Shown: positions 48,829 through 57,760, numbered from the stretch's first letter. The stretch is 64,000 bases of DNA from an uncultured Clostridia bacterium (GCA_944354535.1 CALVPY010000005.1:1-64000), one strand, 5' to 3'. The notes: generated by a model not told the origin, from the sequence alone. Program-made: numbers and translations.

Positions 48829-50490
48829 ATGGAAACCAATAAGTACCGTAAACAATTCATCCTTCCGCCCGAGCGCTGCATGGACTGGGCGGAAAAAGAC
48901 ATGGTGGAAAAAGCGCCCGTCTGGTGCAGCGTCGATTTGCGCGACGGCAACCAGGCGCTCATCGAGCCCATGTCTTTGGAGACCAAGCTCGAATTTTTCA
49001 AACTGCTCCTTCGGGTCGGCTTCAAGGAGATCGAGGTGGGCTTCCCCGCCGCGAGCGAGACGGAGTACGCCTTCCTTCGCGCCCTCATCGAGCGCGATCT
49101 CATCCCCGACGACGTCACCATCCAGGTGCTCACGCAGGCGCGCGAGCACATCATCCGCCGCACCTTCGAGGCGGTCAAGGGCGCAAAAAATGTCATCGTC
49201 CACGTCTATAATTCGACGTCCGTCGCCCAGCGCGAGCAGGTCTTCAAAAAGTCCAAAGAGGAAATAAAGCAAATTGCCGTCGACGGCGCGAAGCTTCTGA
49301 AGCAGCTCACCGAAGAGGCGGGCGAAAATTACCGCTTCGAATATTCGCCCGAGAGCTTCACGGGGACCGAGCCCGAGTACGCGCTCGAAGTCGTCAACGC
49401 CGTCCTCGATATCTGGCAGCCCACGGCAGAGAGGAAGGCGGTCATCAACCTTCCCTCCACGGTGGAAAACGCCATGCCGCACGTCTACGCGCAGCAGATC
49501 GAGTATATGCACAAGCATATGAAGTACCGCGAGAACGTCGTTTTGTCCCTTCATCCCCACAACGACCGCGGCACGGGCGTCGCGACGGCGGAGTTCGGCC
49601 TCCTTGCGGGCGCCGACCGCGTCGAAGGCACCCTCTTCGGCAACGGCGAGCGCACGGGCAACTGCGACATCGTCACCCTCGCCATGAATATGTATTCGCA
49701 GGGCGTCGACCCCGGGCTGGATTTTTCCGATATGCCTTCCATCGCGGACGCCTACGAACAGTTCACCACGCTCAAAATTTCCCCCCGTCAGCCCTATGCG
49801 GGCGAGCTCGTCTTTGCGGCGTTCTCGGGTTCCCATCAGGACGCTATCGCCAAGGGCATGCACTGGCGCGCCGAGCACGGCGGCGGCGTGTGGGATGTTC
49901 CCTATCTTCCCATCGACCCGCGCGACGTCGGCCGCATCTACGATTCGGACGTCATCCGCATCAACTCGCAGTCGGGCAAGGGCGGCGTGGGGTACGTCCT
50001 CGAACAGTGCTACGACATCAAGCTCCCCTCCAAGATGCGCGAGGCGATGAGCGCCCTTGCAAAGCACGTCTCGGACGAGCAGCACAAGGAACTCAAACCG
50101 CAGGAGCTCTTCAAGCTCTTCTGCGACCAATTTTTGAGCGCCCGCGGCCGCTTCGACGTCGGCGAAGTACACTATAAGCAGGAGAACGGCATCACCGCCA
50201 TCGTGGAAGTGAAGGACGGCAAGGACGCCGTCACCGTCACCGCGACGGGCAACGGCCGCCTCGACGCCGTTTCTAACGCCCTCAAGCAGTACTTCGGCAT
50301 CGACTACGTTTTGACGGGCTACGAACAGCACGCCCTCGCTTCGGGTTCCTTCGCGCAGGCGCTCTCCTACGTCGCCGTCGAAAAGGACGGAAAACTTTAC
50401 TGGGGCGCGGGCGAGAACAGCGACATCATCCGCTCTTCGGTGTATGCGCTCGTCTCGGCGCTCAATAACTATTTTTCAAGCCGCAGCTGA
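48829..50490 (+). CDS. leuA: 2-isopropylmalate synthase (long LeuA form)
   Basis: A 553-residue enzyme making 2-isopropylmalate from 2-oxoisovalerate and acetyl-CoA, the first committed step of leucine synthesis. The HMGL-like barrel has CSVDLRDGNQALIEPM and LHPHNDRGTGVATAEFGLLAGADRVEGT with metal-binding His residues. The C-terminal part from about 430 is the regulatory LeuA dimer domain. Length and FILPPERCMDWAEKD start fit the type 2 (yeast/actinobacterial-like) LeuA. ATG 48829 follows GAGGAGGG. No other leu genes follow. Confidence 0.93.
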   Translation: METNKYRKQFILPPERCMDWAEKDMVEKAPVWCSVDLRDGNQALIEPMSLETKLEFFKLLLRVGFKEIEVGFPAASETEYAFLRALIERDLIPDDVTIQVLTQAREHIIRRTFEAVKGAKNVIVHVYNSTSVAQREQVFKKSKEEIKQIAVDGAKLLKQLTEEAGENYRFEYSPESFTGTEPEYALEVVNAVLDIWQPTAERKAVINLPSTVENAMPHVYAQQIEYMHKHMKYRENVVLSLHPHNDRGTGVATAEFGLLAGADRVEGTLFGNGERTGNCDIVTLAMNMYSQGVDPGLDFSDMPSIADAYEQFTTLKISPRQPYAGELVFAAFSGSHQDAIAKGMHWRAEHGGGVWDVPYLPIDPRDVGRIYDSDVIRINSQSGKGGVGYVLEQCYDIKLPSKMREAMSALAKHVSDEQHKELKPQELFKLFCDQFLSARGRFDVGEVHYKQENGITAIVEVKDGKDAVTVTATGNGRLDAVSNALKQYFGIDYVLTGYEQHALASGSFAQALSYVAVEKDGKLYWGAGENSDIIRSSVYALVSALNNYFSSRS

Positions 50491-50509
50491 GCTGCAGATA
50501 CGCTCTTTC

Positions 50510-50542
50510 CGGCACCGCATATCTCTGCGGTGCCGTTTTTTT
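50510..50542 (+). terminator. Terminator of leuA
   Basis: CGGCACCGCA / TGCGGTGCCG stem, tail TTTTTTTA. Confidence 0.9.
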
Positions 50543-50561
50543 ATTTTTTTTCTCCAAACCC

Positions 50562-50608
50562 TTGACAGAGAGATCGGACTGTGATACAATTGATACAGAG
50601 GGTACAGA
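50562..50608 (+). promoter_or_regulatory. Promoter with tandem 9-bp repeats before the GntR-ABC operon
   Basis: TTGACA (50562-50567), 17 bases, TACAAT (50585-50590). Three adjacent 9-mers TGATACAAT / TGATACAGA / GGGTACAGA (50582-50608) cover the -10 and start point, a candidate autoregulatory operator. Confidence 0.6.
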
Positions 50609-50632
50609 TAAAACAGCTCATACGGTGCGCAC

Positions 50633-50977
50633 ATGGAAATTCATCTGACCGGGAAAAAGAACATTTACGAAGAGATCAAAGAGACGGTAGAGCGCTATAT
50701 CGCACTCGGCGTTCTGAAGGACGGAGAGCGCCTTCCGAGCGTCCGCACGCTTGCGATGAAGCTGGGGGTCAACCCCAACACCGTCGCGCGGGCGTACTAC
50801 GCGCTTGAGCAGGAGGGGATCATCCGTTCCTTCCCCAAGAAGGGCGTCTTTGCCTGTGCGCCGCAAAAGCCCGATCCCGTGAAGGCGGAAGCGAAGGCGC
50901 GGCTCGTCGTGTTCCGCGATGCGGGGCTGAGCAAGGCGGAGATGCTCGCCATGATCGAAGAGGTGTACGGCGCATGA
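50633..50977 (+). CDS. GntR-family regulator, YtrA type
   Basis: A 114-residue short GntR regulator: winged helix IYEEIKETVERYIALGVLKDGERLPSVRTLAMKL, recognition GVNPNTVARAYYALEQEG, and a small C-terminal dimerisation helix pair, as in YtrA repressors of ABC exporters. Ribosome binding site weak. It begins an operon with an ATPase (19-base gap) and permease. Confidence 0.9.
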   Translation: MEIHLTGKKNIYEEIKETVERYIALGVLKDGERLPSVRTLAMKLGVNPNTVARAYYALEQEGIIRSFPKKGVFACAPQKPDPVKAEAKARLVVFRDAGLSKAEMLAMIEEVYGA

Positions 50978-50996
50978 CCGCCGCATGGAGTGAAGT

Positions 50997-51866
50997 ATGA
51001 TAACGATCAAGGGTCTCAAAAAAAGCTACGGGCCGAAAAAGGTCCTTCAAGACATCTGTCTGTCGATCCCCGACGCTTCGGTGTTCGGGCTCGTCGGCAT
51101 CAACGGCGCGGGCAAGACGACGCTCCTGCGCATGATGGCGGACGTGCTGCGCCCCGACGAAGGGACGGTCGAATACGACGGGGAAAACATCGCGGGCAAC
51201 GCGAAAAAGCGCAAAGAGCTCTTCTTTTTGCCCGACGATCCCTACTATTCGGCGGGGACGACGGTGGAAAAGCTCGTCGAGCTCTACAAGAGCTTCTATT
51301 CCTTCGACGACGAGCTCTTTGCCCGCTACGAAAAGCTCTTTTCGCTCGAACGCCGCACGCCCGTCCGCAATTTCTCCAAGGGCATGAAGCGGCAGGCATT
51401 CGCGGCGCTCGCGCTCGCGTGCAGGCCGAAATATCTCCTCTTAGACGAGGCGTTCGACGGGCTCGACCCCTTGGCGCGCCTCGAACTCAAGCGCGGCATC
51501 ATCTCTTTGGAGGGAACGACCGCCGTCATCTCCAGCCATTCGCTGCGCGAGCTCGAAGACATCTGCTCGGGCTTCGCGCTCCTCGACGGCGGGACCGTCG
51601 CCGACGCGGGCGACATTGCGGAGACGCTCGGGAAAGTGCATAAATTCCAGGCGGCGTTCGACGGGCCTGTTGCGCGCGAACAGCTCCCCTTCGACTGCCT
51701 CACCTTCGAGAGCGAAGGGCGCGTGGTGCGTATCGTTGTCCGCGGCGAGCGTGAAGAGGTCATTTCGGCGCTCAGAACGCTTTCGCCCATCTTTGTGGAA
51801 GAGGTCAAGGTCGACTTCGAGGAGCTCTTCCTCTGCGAAGTCAAGAGCAGGGGGTACTTATCATGA
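50997..51866 (+). CDS. ABC transporter ATP-binding protein
   Basis: A 289-residue ATPase. Walker A GINGAGKTTLLRMM, signature NFSKGMKRQAFAALALA (degenerate LSGGQ), Walker B LLDEAFDGLD and H-loop ISSHSLREL. It belongs to the YtrB/YxlF-like exporter branch often paired with YtrA regulators. It overlaps the permease gene by 4 bases. Substrate, perhaps a cell-wall-active peptide, is inferred from the operon type. Confidence 0.92.
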   Translation: MITIKGLKKSYGPKKVLQDICLSIPDASVFGLVGINGAGKTTLLRMMADVLRPDEGTVEYDGENIAGNAKKRKELFFLPDDPYYSAGTTVEKLVELYKSFYSFDDELFARYEKLFSLERRTPVRNFSKGMKRQAFAALALACRPKYLLLDEAFDGLDPLARLELKRGIISLEGTTAVISSHSLRELEDICSGFALLDGGTVADAGDIAETLGKVHKFQAAFDGPVAREQLPFDCLTFESEGRVVRIVVRGEREEVISALRTLSPIFVEEVKVDFEELFLCEVKSRGYLS

Positions 51867-52990
51867 AAAAGGCGCTTTTATACGAACTCAAACGCAACCT
51901 TCTGCCCCTCGTCATCTTTACGGTCATCGTCGTTGTCGTCTCCGTCAGCTATTCGGCGATGGCAGAGCTGGAGCGGGAATTTTTTGACGGGAAGCTGGAG
52001 CCGCGCGATCCCTGTCTCGGCTGCTATACCGCGATCCTCTGCATCCTCTGTACGGTGGTGCCCGTTCTGCAGTTTTCCTACCGCATGAAGCAGCGCAGCG
52101 TCGATCTGTGGTACTCGCTGCCCGTCACGCGGAAGCAGCTCACCCTCGTGCGCATCTTAGGCGGACTGCTCCTCACGCTCGTTCCCTTTGCGTTGGGGTA
52201 TTGGCTGGGCGTTTCGACGGTTGCCATCCGCGGCGCGCACTTCCGCTATCTCTATTATCTCCCCAACTTTGCGCTGCTGCTCCTTTGGGGGGGCTGCCTC
52301 TTCGGCGTCAACGCCTTCCTCTTTACCCGCGGCAATTCGGTGTTCGACGGCATCGTCTTTGTCGCCGCCTGGGCGTGTATGCTGCCCATTGCCTGGTCGC
52401 TTCTGAACTGCGCGGGGATCGCCTTCTCGATCCCCTGGAGAAACGGCCGCGTCTGGTCGACCGGTTTCGAAGGGTATTTGTTTACATACAGTCCCGTTGT
52501 GTCCTGTACCAATGCGTTTGCCAATATGGTACGCGGCGGGAGCACGATCCTTCCGTTCGGCTTCTCCCTGACGGCCGTGCTCGGCTTGGCGGAAGGGGGC
52601 GCCGCCTATTTCGGGCTCATGTTTGCTGCCGATCGGGACAGGGCGGAGGACGCCGGCCAGGCCTCCTCTTCCCGCATGGGCTATAAGGTCCTGATCCCGG
52701 TGTATGCGGCGATCTCCGTCGCGACCATCCTTCTCAATACCAACTGGAAGTATTTCGACGGGAGTCTGTTTTTCTCCCTCTTCCTGACGGCGGCCTGTTC
52801 CTTCGTGGCGTACTTTATCTATCGCCGTACCTTCCGCATTAAAAAATGCGACATCCTCTCTGCCGTCATCGCCTTTGCGGCGGGAGCCCTGCTTGCGCTC
52901 CTTCTGGGCGGTGTCGGATGGCTCATTGAGGAGGCTTCCGCGGAGAGCGCGGCTCATGCGCTCTGCGTGCTCGGCATCCTGTTCGGCTGA
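51863..52990 (+). CDS. ABC-2-type permease
   Basis: A 375-residue membrane protein with about 8 helices and a large cytosolic start (MKKALLYELKRNLLPL). SYRMKQRSVDLWYSLPVTRKQLTLVR is the ABC-2 permease coupling region. It is the export channel for the preceding ATPase. Operon ends at a 14-bp GC-rich terminator. Confidence 0.85.
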   Translation: MKKALLYELKRNLLPLVIFTVIVVVVSVSYSAMAELEREFFDGKLEPRDPCLGCYTAILCILCTVVPVLQFSYRMKQRSVDLWYSLPVTRKQLTLVRILGGLLLTLVPFALGYWLGVSTVAIRGAHFRYLYYLPNFALLLLWGGCLFGVNAFLFTRGNSVFDGIVFVAAWACMLPIAWSLLNCAGIAFSIPWRNGRVWSTGFEGYLFTYSPVVSCTNAFANMVRGGSTILPFGFSLTAVLGLAEGGAAYFGLMFAADRDRAEDAGQASSSRMGYKVLIPVYAAISVATILLNTNWKYFDGSLFFSLFLTAACSFVAYFIYRRTFRIKKCDILSAVIAFAAGALLALLLGGVGWLIEEASAESAAHALCVLGILFG

Positions 52991-53004
52991 GCTTTGCCGG
53001 CGAT

Positions 53005-53046
53005 CGGCGCCGCCGCGGCTTTGCCGCGGCGGCGCCGTTTTTTCTC
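53005..53046 (+). terminator. Terminator of GntR-ABC operon
   Basis: CGGCGCCGCCGCGG / CCGCGGCGGCGCCG, loop CTTTG, tail TTTTTTTCTC. Confidence 0.92.
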
Positions 53047-53098
53047 TCCGATGTGCTGCAATTGGGCGCAATTTTCACACAACTTTCCCGTTCAGGGG

Positions 53099-53128
53099 TT
53101 GACAACGCTCTGAAAAATGTGTTATGAT
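53099..53128 (+). promoter_or_regulatory. Promoter of citrate synthase
   Basis: TTGACA, 18 bases, TATGAT, followed by a leader of about 60 bases ending in AAAGGAGGC. Confidence 0.75.
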
Positions 53129-53194
53129 GGGTCAAAATACCCCTTGCGGCGGCGGGCATTTTGCCTCGGCGTGCGCAAAAAAAGGAGGCAAACT

Positions 53195-54556
53195 ATGGCT
53201 TTGAACGCGGAATACATCCAAAGAGAAGTGGAAGAACTTTCTGAAAAGTGCGCCACCTCCAGCCGCATCGATCCCGCCCTCTACACGAAGTACGACGTCA
53301 AAAAGGGCTTGCGCGATCTCAACGGAAAGGGCGTTTTGGCGGGCCTTACGGAAATTTCCGAAGTCAACGCGACGAAGGAAGTGAACGGCGTCACGGTGCC
53401 TGCGGACGGCGAGCTCTTCTACCGCGGCTACAACGTGAAGGATCTCGTGCGCGGCTCCTTCCGTGAGGGGCGCTTCGGTTTCGAAGAGGCGGCATACCTC
53501 CTTATCATGGGCGAACTCCCCACCGAAAAGGAGCTCAACGATTTCTGCGAGCTGCTCGCGGAATTCCACACGCTGCCCAAGAACTTCGTGCGCGACGTCA
53601 TCATGAAGACGCCTTCCGAGGACATGATGAACACCCTCATGCGCTGCGTTTTGTCCCTCTTCCCGTACGACCCTTCCCCCAACGATACGTCGCTTCCCAA
53701 CGTCATGCGGCAGTGTCTGCAGCTTCTCGCCGAATTCCCCATCTTCTCGGTGTACAGCTATGCGGCGTCCAGCTTCTACAACAACGACGATTCCCTCGTC
53801 ATCCACCGCCCGCGCGCCGATTACTCGACGGCGGAAAACATCCTGCACATGCTGCGGCAGGATACGAATTTTTCCCGCCTCGAAGCCAAGGTGCTCGATA
53901 TGGCGCTCGTCCTGCACGCCGAGCACGGCGGCGGCAACAACTCGTCCTTTACGATGCACGTCGTCACCTCGTCGGGCACCGATACCTATTCCGCGATGGC
54001 GGCGGCGCTCGCCTCTTTGAAGGGCCCCCGCCACGGCGGCGCCAACATCCGCGTCGATCAGATGTTCGCCGACATGAAGAAGAACATCGACGTCTCGAGC
54101 GACAAGGCGATCGCACAGTACCTTGAAGACCTTCTGGAAGGAAAGGCGTTCGACGGCGCGGGGCTCATCTACGGCATGGGCCACGCCGTGTACAGCATCT
54201 CCGACCCGCGCGCCCGCATCTTCAAGGGCTCGGTCGAACAGCTCGCCCGCGAGAAGGGGCTCGAAAAGGAGTACGCCCTCTATGCGAAGGTGGAAGAGCT
54301 CGCGCCCGAGATCATCGCGAAGCGCCGCAAGATCTACAAGGGCGTTTCGGCGAACGTCGACTTTTACAGCGGCTTTGCCTACCGCATGCTGGGCATCCCG
54401 ACCGAACTCTTCACGCCCATCTTTGCGATCGCGCGCGTCGCGGGCTGGAGCGCCCACCGCATGGAAGAGCTCGTGAGCGCGGGCAAGATCATCCGCCCCG
54501 CCTACAAGTCCGTCGCGCCCCGCCGCGAGTACGTCCCCATGAAGGACCGCGGCTGA
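53195..54556 (+). CDS. gltA: Citrate synthase
   Basis: A 453-residue enzyme condensing acetyl-CoA and oxaloacetate. Catalytic histidines are in LHAEHGGGNNSSFT and YGMGHAVYSISDPRARIF (His and Asp of the active site). The N terminus is extended relative to the E. coli enzyme, as in many clostridial synthases. ATG 53195 follows AAAGGAGG. No aconitase or isocitrate dehydrogenase is adjacent; it probably supplies 2-oxoglutarate for glutamate by a partial cycle (inference). Confidence 0.93.
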   Translation: MALNAEYIQREVEELSEKCATSSRIDPALYTKYDVKKGLRDLNGKGVLAGLTEISEVNATKEVNGVTVPADGELFYRGYNVKDLVRGSFREGRFGFEEAAYLLIMGELPTEKELNDFCELLAEFHTLPKNFVRDVIMKTPSEDMMNTLMRCVLSLFPYDPSPNDTSLPNVMRQCLQLLAEFPIFSVYSYAASSFYNNDDSLVIHRPRADYSTAENILHMLRQDTNFSRLEAKVLDMALVLHAEHGGGNNSSFTMHVVTSSGTDTYSAMAAALASLKGPRHGGANIRVDQMFADMKKNIDVSSDKAIAQYLEDLLEGKAFDGAGLIYGMGHAVYSISDPRARIFKGSVEQLAREKGLEKEYALYAKVEELAPEIIAKRRKIYKGVSANVDFYSGFAYRMLGIPTELFTPIFAIARVAGWSAHRMEELVSAGKIIRPAYKSVAPRREYVPMKDRG

Positions 54557-54611
54557 GCGGCAAATCAAGCGGCGAATCAAGCGGCAAATAGTTGTAAAAC
54601 GCAATAAAGAA

Positions 54612-54656
54612 GCGCCGCGGGGCTGCCGAATGGCAGCCCCGCGGCGCGTTTTTTTA
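54612..54656. terminator. Terminator between citrate synthase and toxin gene
   Basis: Perfect 16-bp stem GCGCCGCGGGGCTGCC / GGCAGCCCCGCGGCGC, loop GAAT, tail GTTTTTTT. Confidence 0.92.
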
Positions 54657-54986
54657 TTTGATCTCTTCTTTTTTGAACTGCCTCGTCATGTTGCGCTTCG
54701 CATAGACGACCCGCGCCACCGTGACGAGTTTCGCGCGCTCGTCCACGCGGTAAAAGAGCAGATAATTTTCGATGGGTACCTTGCGGTATTCGTATTTCAA
54801 CGGCCTGACGGGCAGATAGACGGGGTGAGCGTAAGGGAATTCGCCCAGCTTTTCCGCCTCGCCGAAGAAGCGCTCGGCAAGCAGCTGTGCCGCCTGCGGG
54901 TTCAGGAGTTCATCCGTTATGTAGCGCACTGCTTCCGCAATGTCGCTGAGGGCAGATTGCAGCAGCTCGACGCGGTAATTATCCAC
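54654..54986 (-). CDS. RelE/ParE-family toxin
   Basis: A 110-residue type II toxin: VELLQSALSDIAEAVRYITDEL helix pair, EYRKVPIENYLLFYRVDE strand pair and VARVVYAKRNMTRQF end, the ParE/RelE fold. It may cleave ribosome-bound mRNA or poison gyrase; the branch is not decided. The GTG at 54986 was chosen because it overlaps the antitoxin end by 8 bases and the fold begins there; the longer frame runs antisense-like through the antitoxin. Confidence 0.8.
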   Translation of the reverse strand: MDNYRVELLQSALSDIAEAVRYITDELLNPQAAQLLAERFFGEAEKLGEFPYAHPVYLPVRPLKYEYRKVPIENYLLFYRVDERAKLVTVARVVYAKRNMTRQFKKEEIK

Positions 54987-55254
54987 GGAGCATCTCCCCA
55001 AGTTTTTCTTTCGCTTCGGAAAGCGTATAGCGTTTTTGTTCGCCCTCGCTGCGTTCCGTTTCGGCAAGCTTCCAATAGATCTCGCTGTCGAACCGCAGCT
55101 CGTCATAACATTCCATGCTCAGAACGACCATATCCCCGAAGCCGTTTTTGGTCAGGAACACAGGCTGCTGCGTCTCGTGCACGGTGCGCGAAATATCGGC
55201 AAAATTGTTTCTGAGGTCGGATACCGGCCGTATCATCCGGTGCATCTGTTTCAT
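54979..55254 (-). CDS. Phd/YefM-family antitoxin
   Basis: A 91-residue antitoxin. The N-terminal Phd fold RPVSDLRNNFADISRTVHETQQPVFLTKNGFGDMVVLS binds operator DNA. The C-terminal EAKEKLGEMLRG would wrap the toxin. AGGAGGT precedes the ATG. Expressed from a promoter with an embedded TTAGCA/TGCTAA palindrome, a likely autoregulatory site. Confidence 0.88.
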   Translation of the reverse strand: MKQMHRMIRPVSDLRNNFADISRTVHETQQPVFLTKNGFGDMVVLSMECYDELRFDSEIYWKLAETERSEGEQKRYTLSEAKEKLGEMLRG

Positions 55255-55276
55255 GAGCCACCTCCTGTCGCTTTGT

Positions 55277-55305
55277 ATTTTAGCACAATTATGCTAATTT
55301 GTCAA
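55277..55305 (-). promoter_or_regulatory. Toxin-antitoxin promoter with operator palindrome
   Basis: On the minus strand TTGACA, 17 bases, TAAAAT. The 18-bp palindrome TTAGCA-N6-TGCTAA (55280-55297) fills the spacer and overlaps the -10. Confidence 0.8.
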
Positions 55306-55830
55306 GGGGCATTTCTCACGGCATTTGTTTTGCGAAGCAAAAGAAATGCGTGAACTTTTTTCGTATGCGATCCGTTCCGTGCCGTCGTCGACGATGACGG
55401 TGCCGCACGGCACAAAGCCAAGTTTTTCGAGCGCTCCGCGCATGGGGGCGTTGTTGCGGTGGGTGTCGATGCGAAGATCGTCCGCCCGCGCCGTGCAAAA
55501 CTCAACGACGCGCCGCACAAAGCCGCCCTTTCCCGCGGAAGCCACGCGGTGGATGACGCCGTAGCTCGCATTGTCCGTCAGCCATTTGCCGTCGATGGCG
55601 CGGTAGGCGGGCTCTTCGCCCACGAAAAAGACGAAGGCGCCCAAAAGCTCGTCTCCGTCTTTCATCAGGTGCATCCGCGCCTTTTTGATATCTTCCAAAA
55701 GGAGGGCGCGGGGAGGGTAATGCTCGCCCCACTGCCCGCCGTTGCCGTGCGCCCGCATGAACGCCCGCGCCTTTGCATACAGTGCTTCCAACGCTTCCAG
55801 GTCTTCCTCTTTCGCCAAAATAACTTCCAT
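55294..55830 (-). CDS. GNAT-family N-acetyltransferase
   Basis: A 178-residue acetyltransferase-like protein: VILAKEEDLEALEALYAKAR start, GAFVFFVGEEPAYRAIDGKW, a motif-A-like HRVASAGKGGFVRRVVEF and LRIDTHRNNAPMRGALEKLGF, FVPCGTVIV. The ATG at 55830 is 8 bases beyond a TAAAAT -10 with no Shine-Dalgarno, so leaderless translation is predicted. Its stop lies within the toxin-antitoxin promoter region. The final 20 residues diverge from the fold and may be an extension by lost stop. Acceptor unknown. Confidence 0.8.
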   Translation of the reverse strand: MEVILAKEEDLEALEALYAKARAFMRAHGNGGQWGEHYPPRALLLEDIKKARMHLMKDGDELLGAFVFFVGEEPAYRAIDGKWLTDNASYGVIHRVASAGKGGFVRRVVEFCTARADDLRIDTHRNNAPMRGALEKLGFVPCGTVIVDDGTERIAYEKSSRISFASQNKCREKCPLTN

Positions 55831-55837
55831 AGCCGCT

Positions 55838-55866
55838 ATTTTACGCGCTTTTGCCGGATAAGTCAA
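55838..55866 (-). promoter_or_regulatory. Promoter of GNAT gene (leaderless)
   Basis: On the minus strand TTGACT, 17 bases, TAAAAT, then 7 bases and ATG. Confidence 0.75.
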
Positions 55867-55927
55867 GCGCGGCGGCAGATTTGGCGGCACATTCGTTGCG
55901 GCGGCGCATTTTTTCGGCGTTCCCCGA

Positions 55928-56290
55928 TCACGAGCGCACCGAGCGCGGTTCGAACCCGAGGCTGATGAGGATGGCGTTGTCGACGCGCGACATGGTGGCG
56001 GGCGGCAGCTCGCCGATGCGCGACATCAGCCGCTTCTTGTCGATGGTGCGGATCTGTTCGAGCAGGATGACGGAGTCCTTTGCAAGGCCGAAGGCGTGGG
56101 GGAGCTCGATGTGCGTCGGGAGCCGCGCCTTATGGATGCGGCTCGTGACGGCGGCGGCGATGACGGTGGGGGAGTAGCGGTTGCCCGTGTCGTTCTGCAC
56201 GACAAGCACGGGCCGCACGCCCCCCTGTTCGCTGCCCACCACGGGCGAAAGATCGGCATAGTAAAGTTCACCGCGTTTTACGTTCATCAT
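55928..56290 (-). CDS. MazF/EndoA-type mRNA interferase
   Basis: A 120-residue type II toxin nearly collinear with B. subtilis EndoA/Ndo[51 protein letters not shown]. It cleaves mRNA at short sequence motifs. The start is ATG 56290 or 56287. No MazE/NdoAI antitoxin gene is found next to it on either side: the upstream neighbour is the divergent CDF gene 180 bases away, so the partner is missing or elsewhere. AGAGGGA precedes the ATG. Confidence 0.92.
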   Translation of the reverse strand: MMNVKRGELYYADLSPVVGSEQGGVRPVLVVQNDTGNRYSPTVIAAAVTSRIHKARLPTHIELPHAFGLAKDSVILLEQIRTIDKKRLMSRIGELPPATMSRVDNAILISLGFEPRSVRS

Positions 56291-56435
56291 AGCGTCCCTC
56301 TTTTGCGTCGGACTTCTTGCTATCATTGTATGTAGCGCGCTTGGCTCTTGGTCCGCCGCAGCTGATACTGTAAGGGATGATTGCCCGCTGTCGCCCAAAA
56401 TATACGGGGAAGCGCGGTTTTTTCTTTTTCCCCGC

Positions 56436-56464
56436 GTGACAGAACGCGTTTTCCGTGTTATAAT
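56436..56464 (+). promoter_or_regulatory. Promoter of CDF transporter (leaderless)
   Basis: GTGACA, 17 bases, TATAAT; the ATG begins 8 bases after the -10. Confidence 0.75.
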
Positions 56465-56471
56465 ATGAGAT

Positions 56472-57596
56472 ATGGAACTTACTTCAAAGAGTGCCGCACG
56501 GGCAAAACGGGGAACGCTGGCGAGCGTCGTCGGCATGGGGCTCAACCTGCTCCTTGCGGGCGCGAAGATCGCCGTCGGGCTTTTGTTCGGGCTCGTCTCC
56601 GTGCTCGCGGACGGCATCAACAATTTAAGCGACTGCGGCAGCAGCGCGGTGTCGCTCGTCTCCTTCCGCATTGCGGCAAAGCCCGCCGATAAGGAGCACC
56701 CCTTCGGCCATCAGCGGGCGGAGTACGTCGCCTCCATGATCATCGGCTGCATCATTTTGGCGCTCGCCGTCGAACTCCTGCGCGAATCTGCCGAGCGCGT
56801 CACGGCGGGCAGCCCCGCCTCGGCAGAGCCCCTCGTCTTTGTCGTCCTCGGCGTGTCCGTCCTCGTCAAGGGGGGCATGTTTTTCTTCTACCGCTTCATG
56901 TCCCGCGCGATGGGCGGTTCCGATCCGCTTCTTAGCGCCGCGAAGGACAGCGCCTGCGACTGCCTTGCAACGCTCGCCGCCATCGTCGGTACCCTCGTTT
57001 CCATGTATGCCAATATCCCCTCGGCGGATGGCTGGGCGGGCGTTTTCGTCGCTCTCTTCATCCTGTGGCAGGGCGTCGGCGTGCTGCGCGAGGCGGGCTC
57101 CAAGCTGTTGGGGCAAGCGCCCGAAGGGGAACAGCTCGACGCGCTCCGCGCCTGCATCCTGCGGGGCGAGGGCGTCCTGGGCGTTCACGACGTGCGCCTC
57201 TTCAGCTACGGGCCCGAGCATCTCTTTGCGACCGCCCACGTCGAACGCGACGCGAGCGAGCCCGCGATGCTCTCCCATGAGGCGCTCGACCGCCTCGAAC
57301 GGGAGGTGCGCGAAGAGCTCGGCATCGATTTGACCAGCCATCTCGATCCCGTCGATCTCGACGACGAGGAGGCGCAGACGCTCGAAGCGGCCGTGCGCGG
57401 CAAGGTGCAGGGGCTCTTTGAAGGGCTCGACCTGCACGATTTCCGCCTCGTGCGCGGCGCGAAGAAGACGCTCGTCTTTGAGGCGGCCGTTCCCTTCGAG
57501 TGCAAGGCAAAGGACAAGGAGATCGCTTCCGCCCTCAAAGCGAAGGTGCTCGAGCTCGGCGATCTCGACTGTTCCGTCTGGGTGGAGCGGCAGTAA
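56472..57596 (+). CDS. Cation diffusion facilitator (zinc/iron/manganese-type efflux)
   Basis: A 374-residue CDF transporter with six N-terminal helices. Metal site residues appear as DGINNLSD in helix 2 and [10 protein letters not shown] after helix 3, then [13 protein letters not shown] in helix 5. The cytosolic C terminus (from about 215) contains the ferredoxin-like domain with [24 protein letters not shown] second, extra ferredoxin-like segment of about 80 residues ([12 protein letters not shown] to the end) follows, as in long bacterial CDFs. No Shine-Dalgarno; predicted leaderless. Confidence 0.85.
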   Translation: MELTSKSAARAKRGTLASVVGMGLNLLLAGAKIAVGLLFGLVSVLADGINNLSDCGSSAVSLVSFRIAAKPADKEHPFGHQRAEYVASMIIGCIILALAVELLRESAERVTAGSPASAEPLVFVVLGVSVLVKGGMFFFYRFMSRAMGGSDPLLSAAKDSACDCLATLAAIVGTLVSMYANIPSADGWAGVFVALFILWQGVGVLREAGSKLLGQAPEGEQLDALRACILRGEGVLGVHDVRLFSYGPEHLFATAHVERDASEPAMLSHEALDRLEREVREELGIDLTSHLDPVDLDDEEAQTLEAAVRGKVQGLFEGLDLHDFRLVRGAKKTLVFEAAVPFECKAKDKEIASALKAKVLELGDLDCSVWVERQ

Positions 57597-57602
57597 ACGC
57601 TC

Positions 57603-57682
57603 CCGCCGCCCGGCGGTTTTTCCCCGAACACATCTTCTCAACGCGAAAAAGCGCGCCGACTCCACACAAGCGGCGCGTTTTG
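57603..57682 (+). terminator. Two hairpins after CDF gene
   Basis: A weak CCGCC/GGCGG with TTTTT (57603-57621). Then AAAAGCGCGCCG/CGGCGCGTTTT (57648-57681) followed by GTTTGTC. Confidence 0.6.
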
Positions 57683-57683
57683 T

Positions 57684-57712
57684 TTGTCTTTTTCCAAAAT
57701 AAATGGTATAAT
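57684..57712 (+). promoter_or_regulatory. Promoter of plsX-rnc-smc
   Basis: TTGTCT, 17 bases, TATAAT; about 40-base leader with AAGGAGAAGG before the ATG. Confidence 0.7.
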
Positions 57713-57760
57713 TACTTTGTATGACTTTCGCCTTTTTGGCGGGAGAACAAGGAGAAGGAT

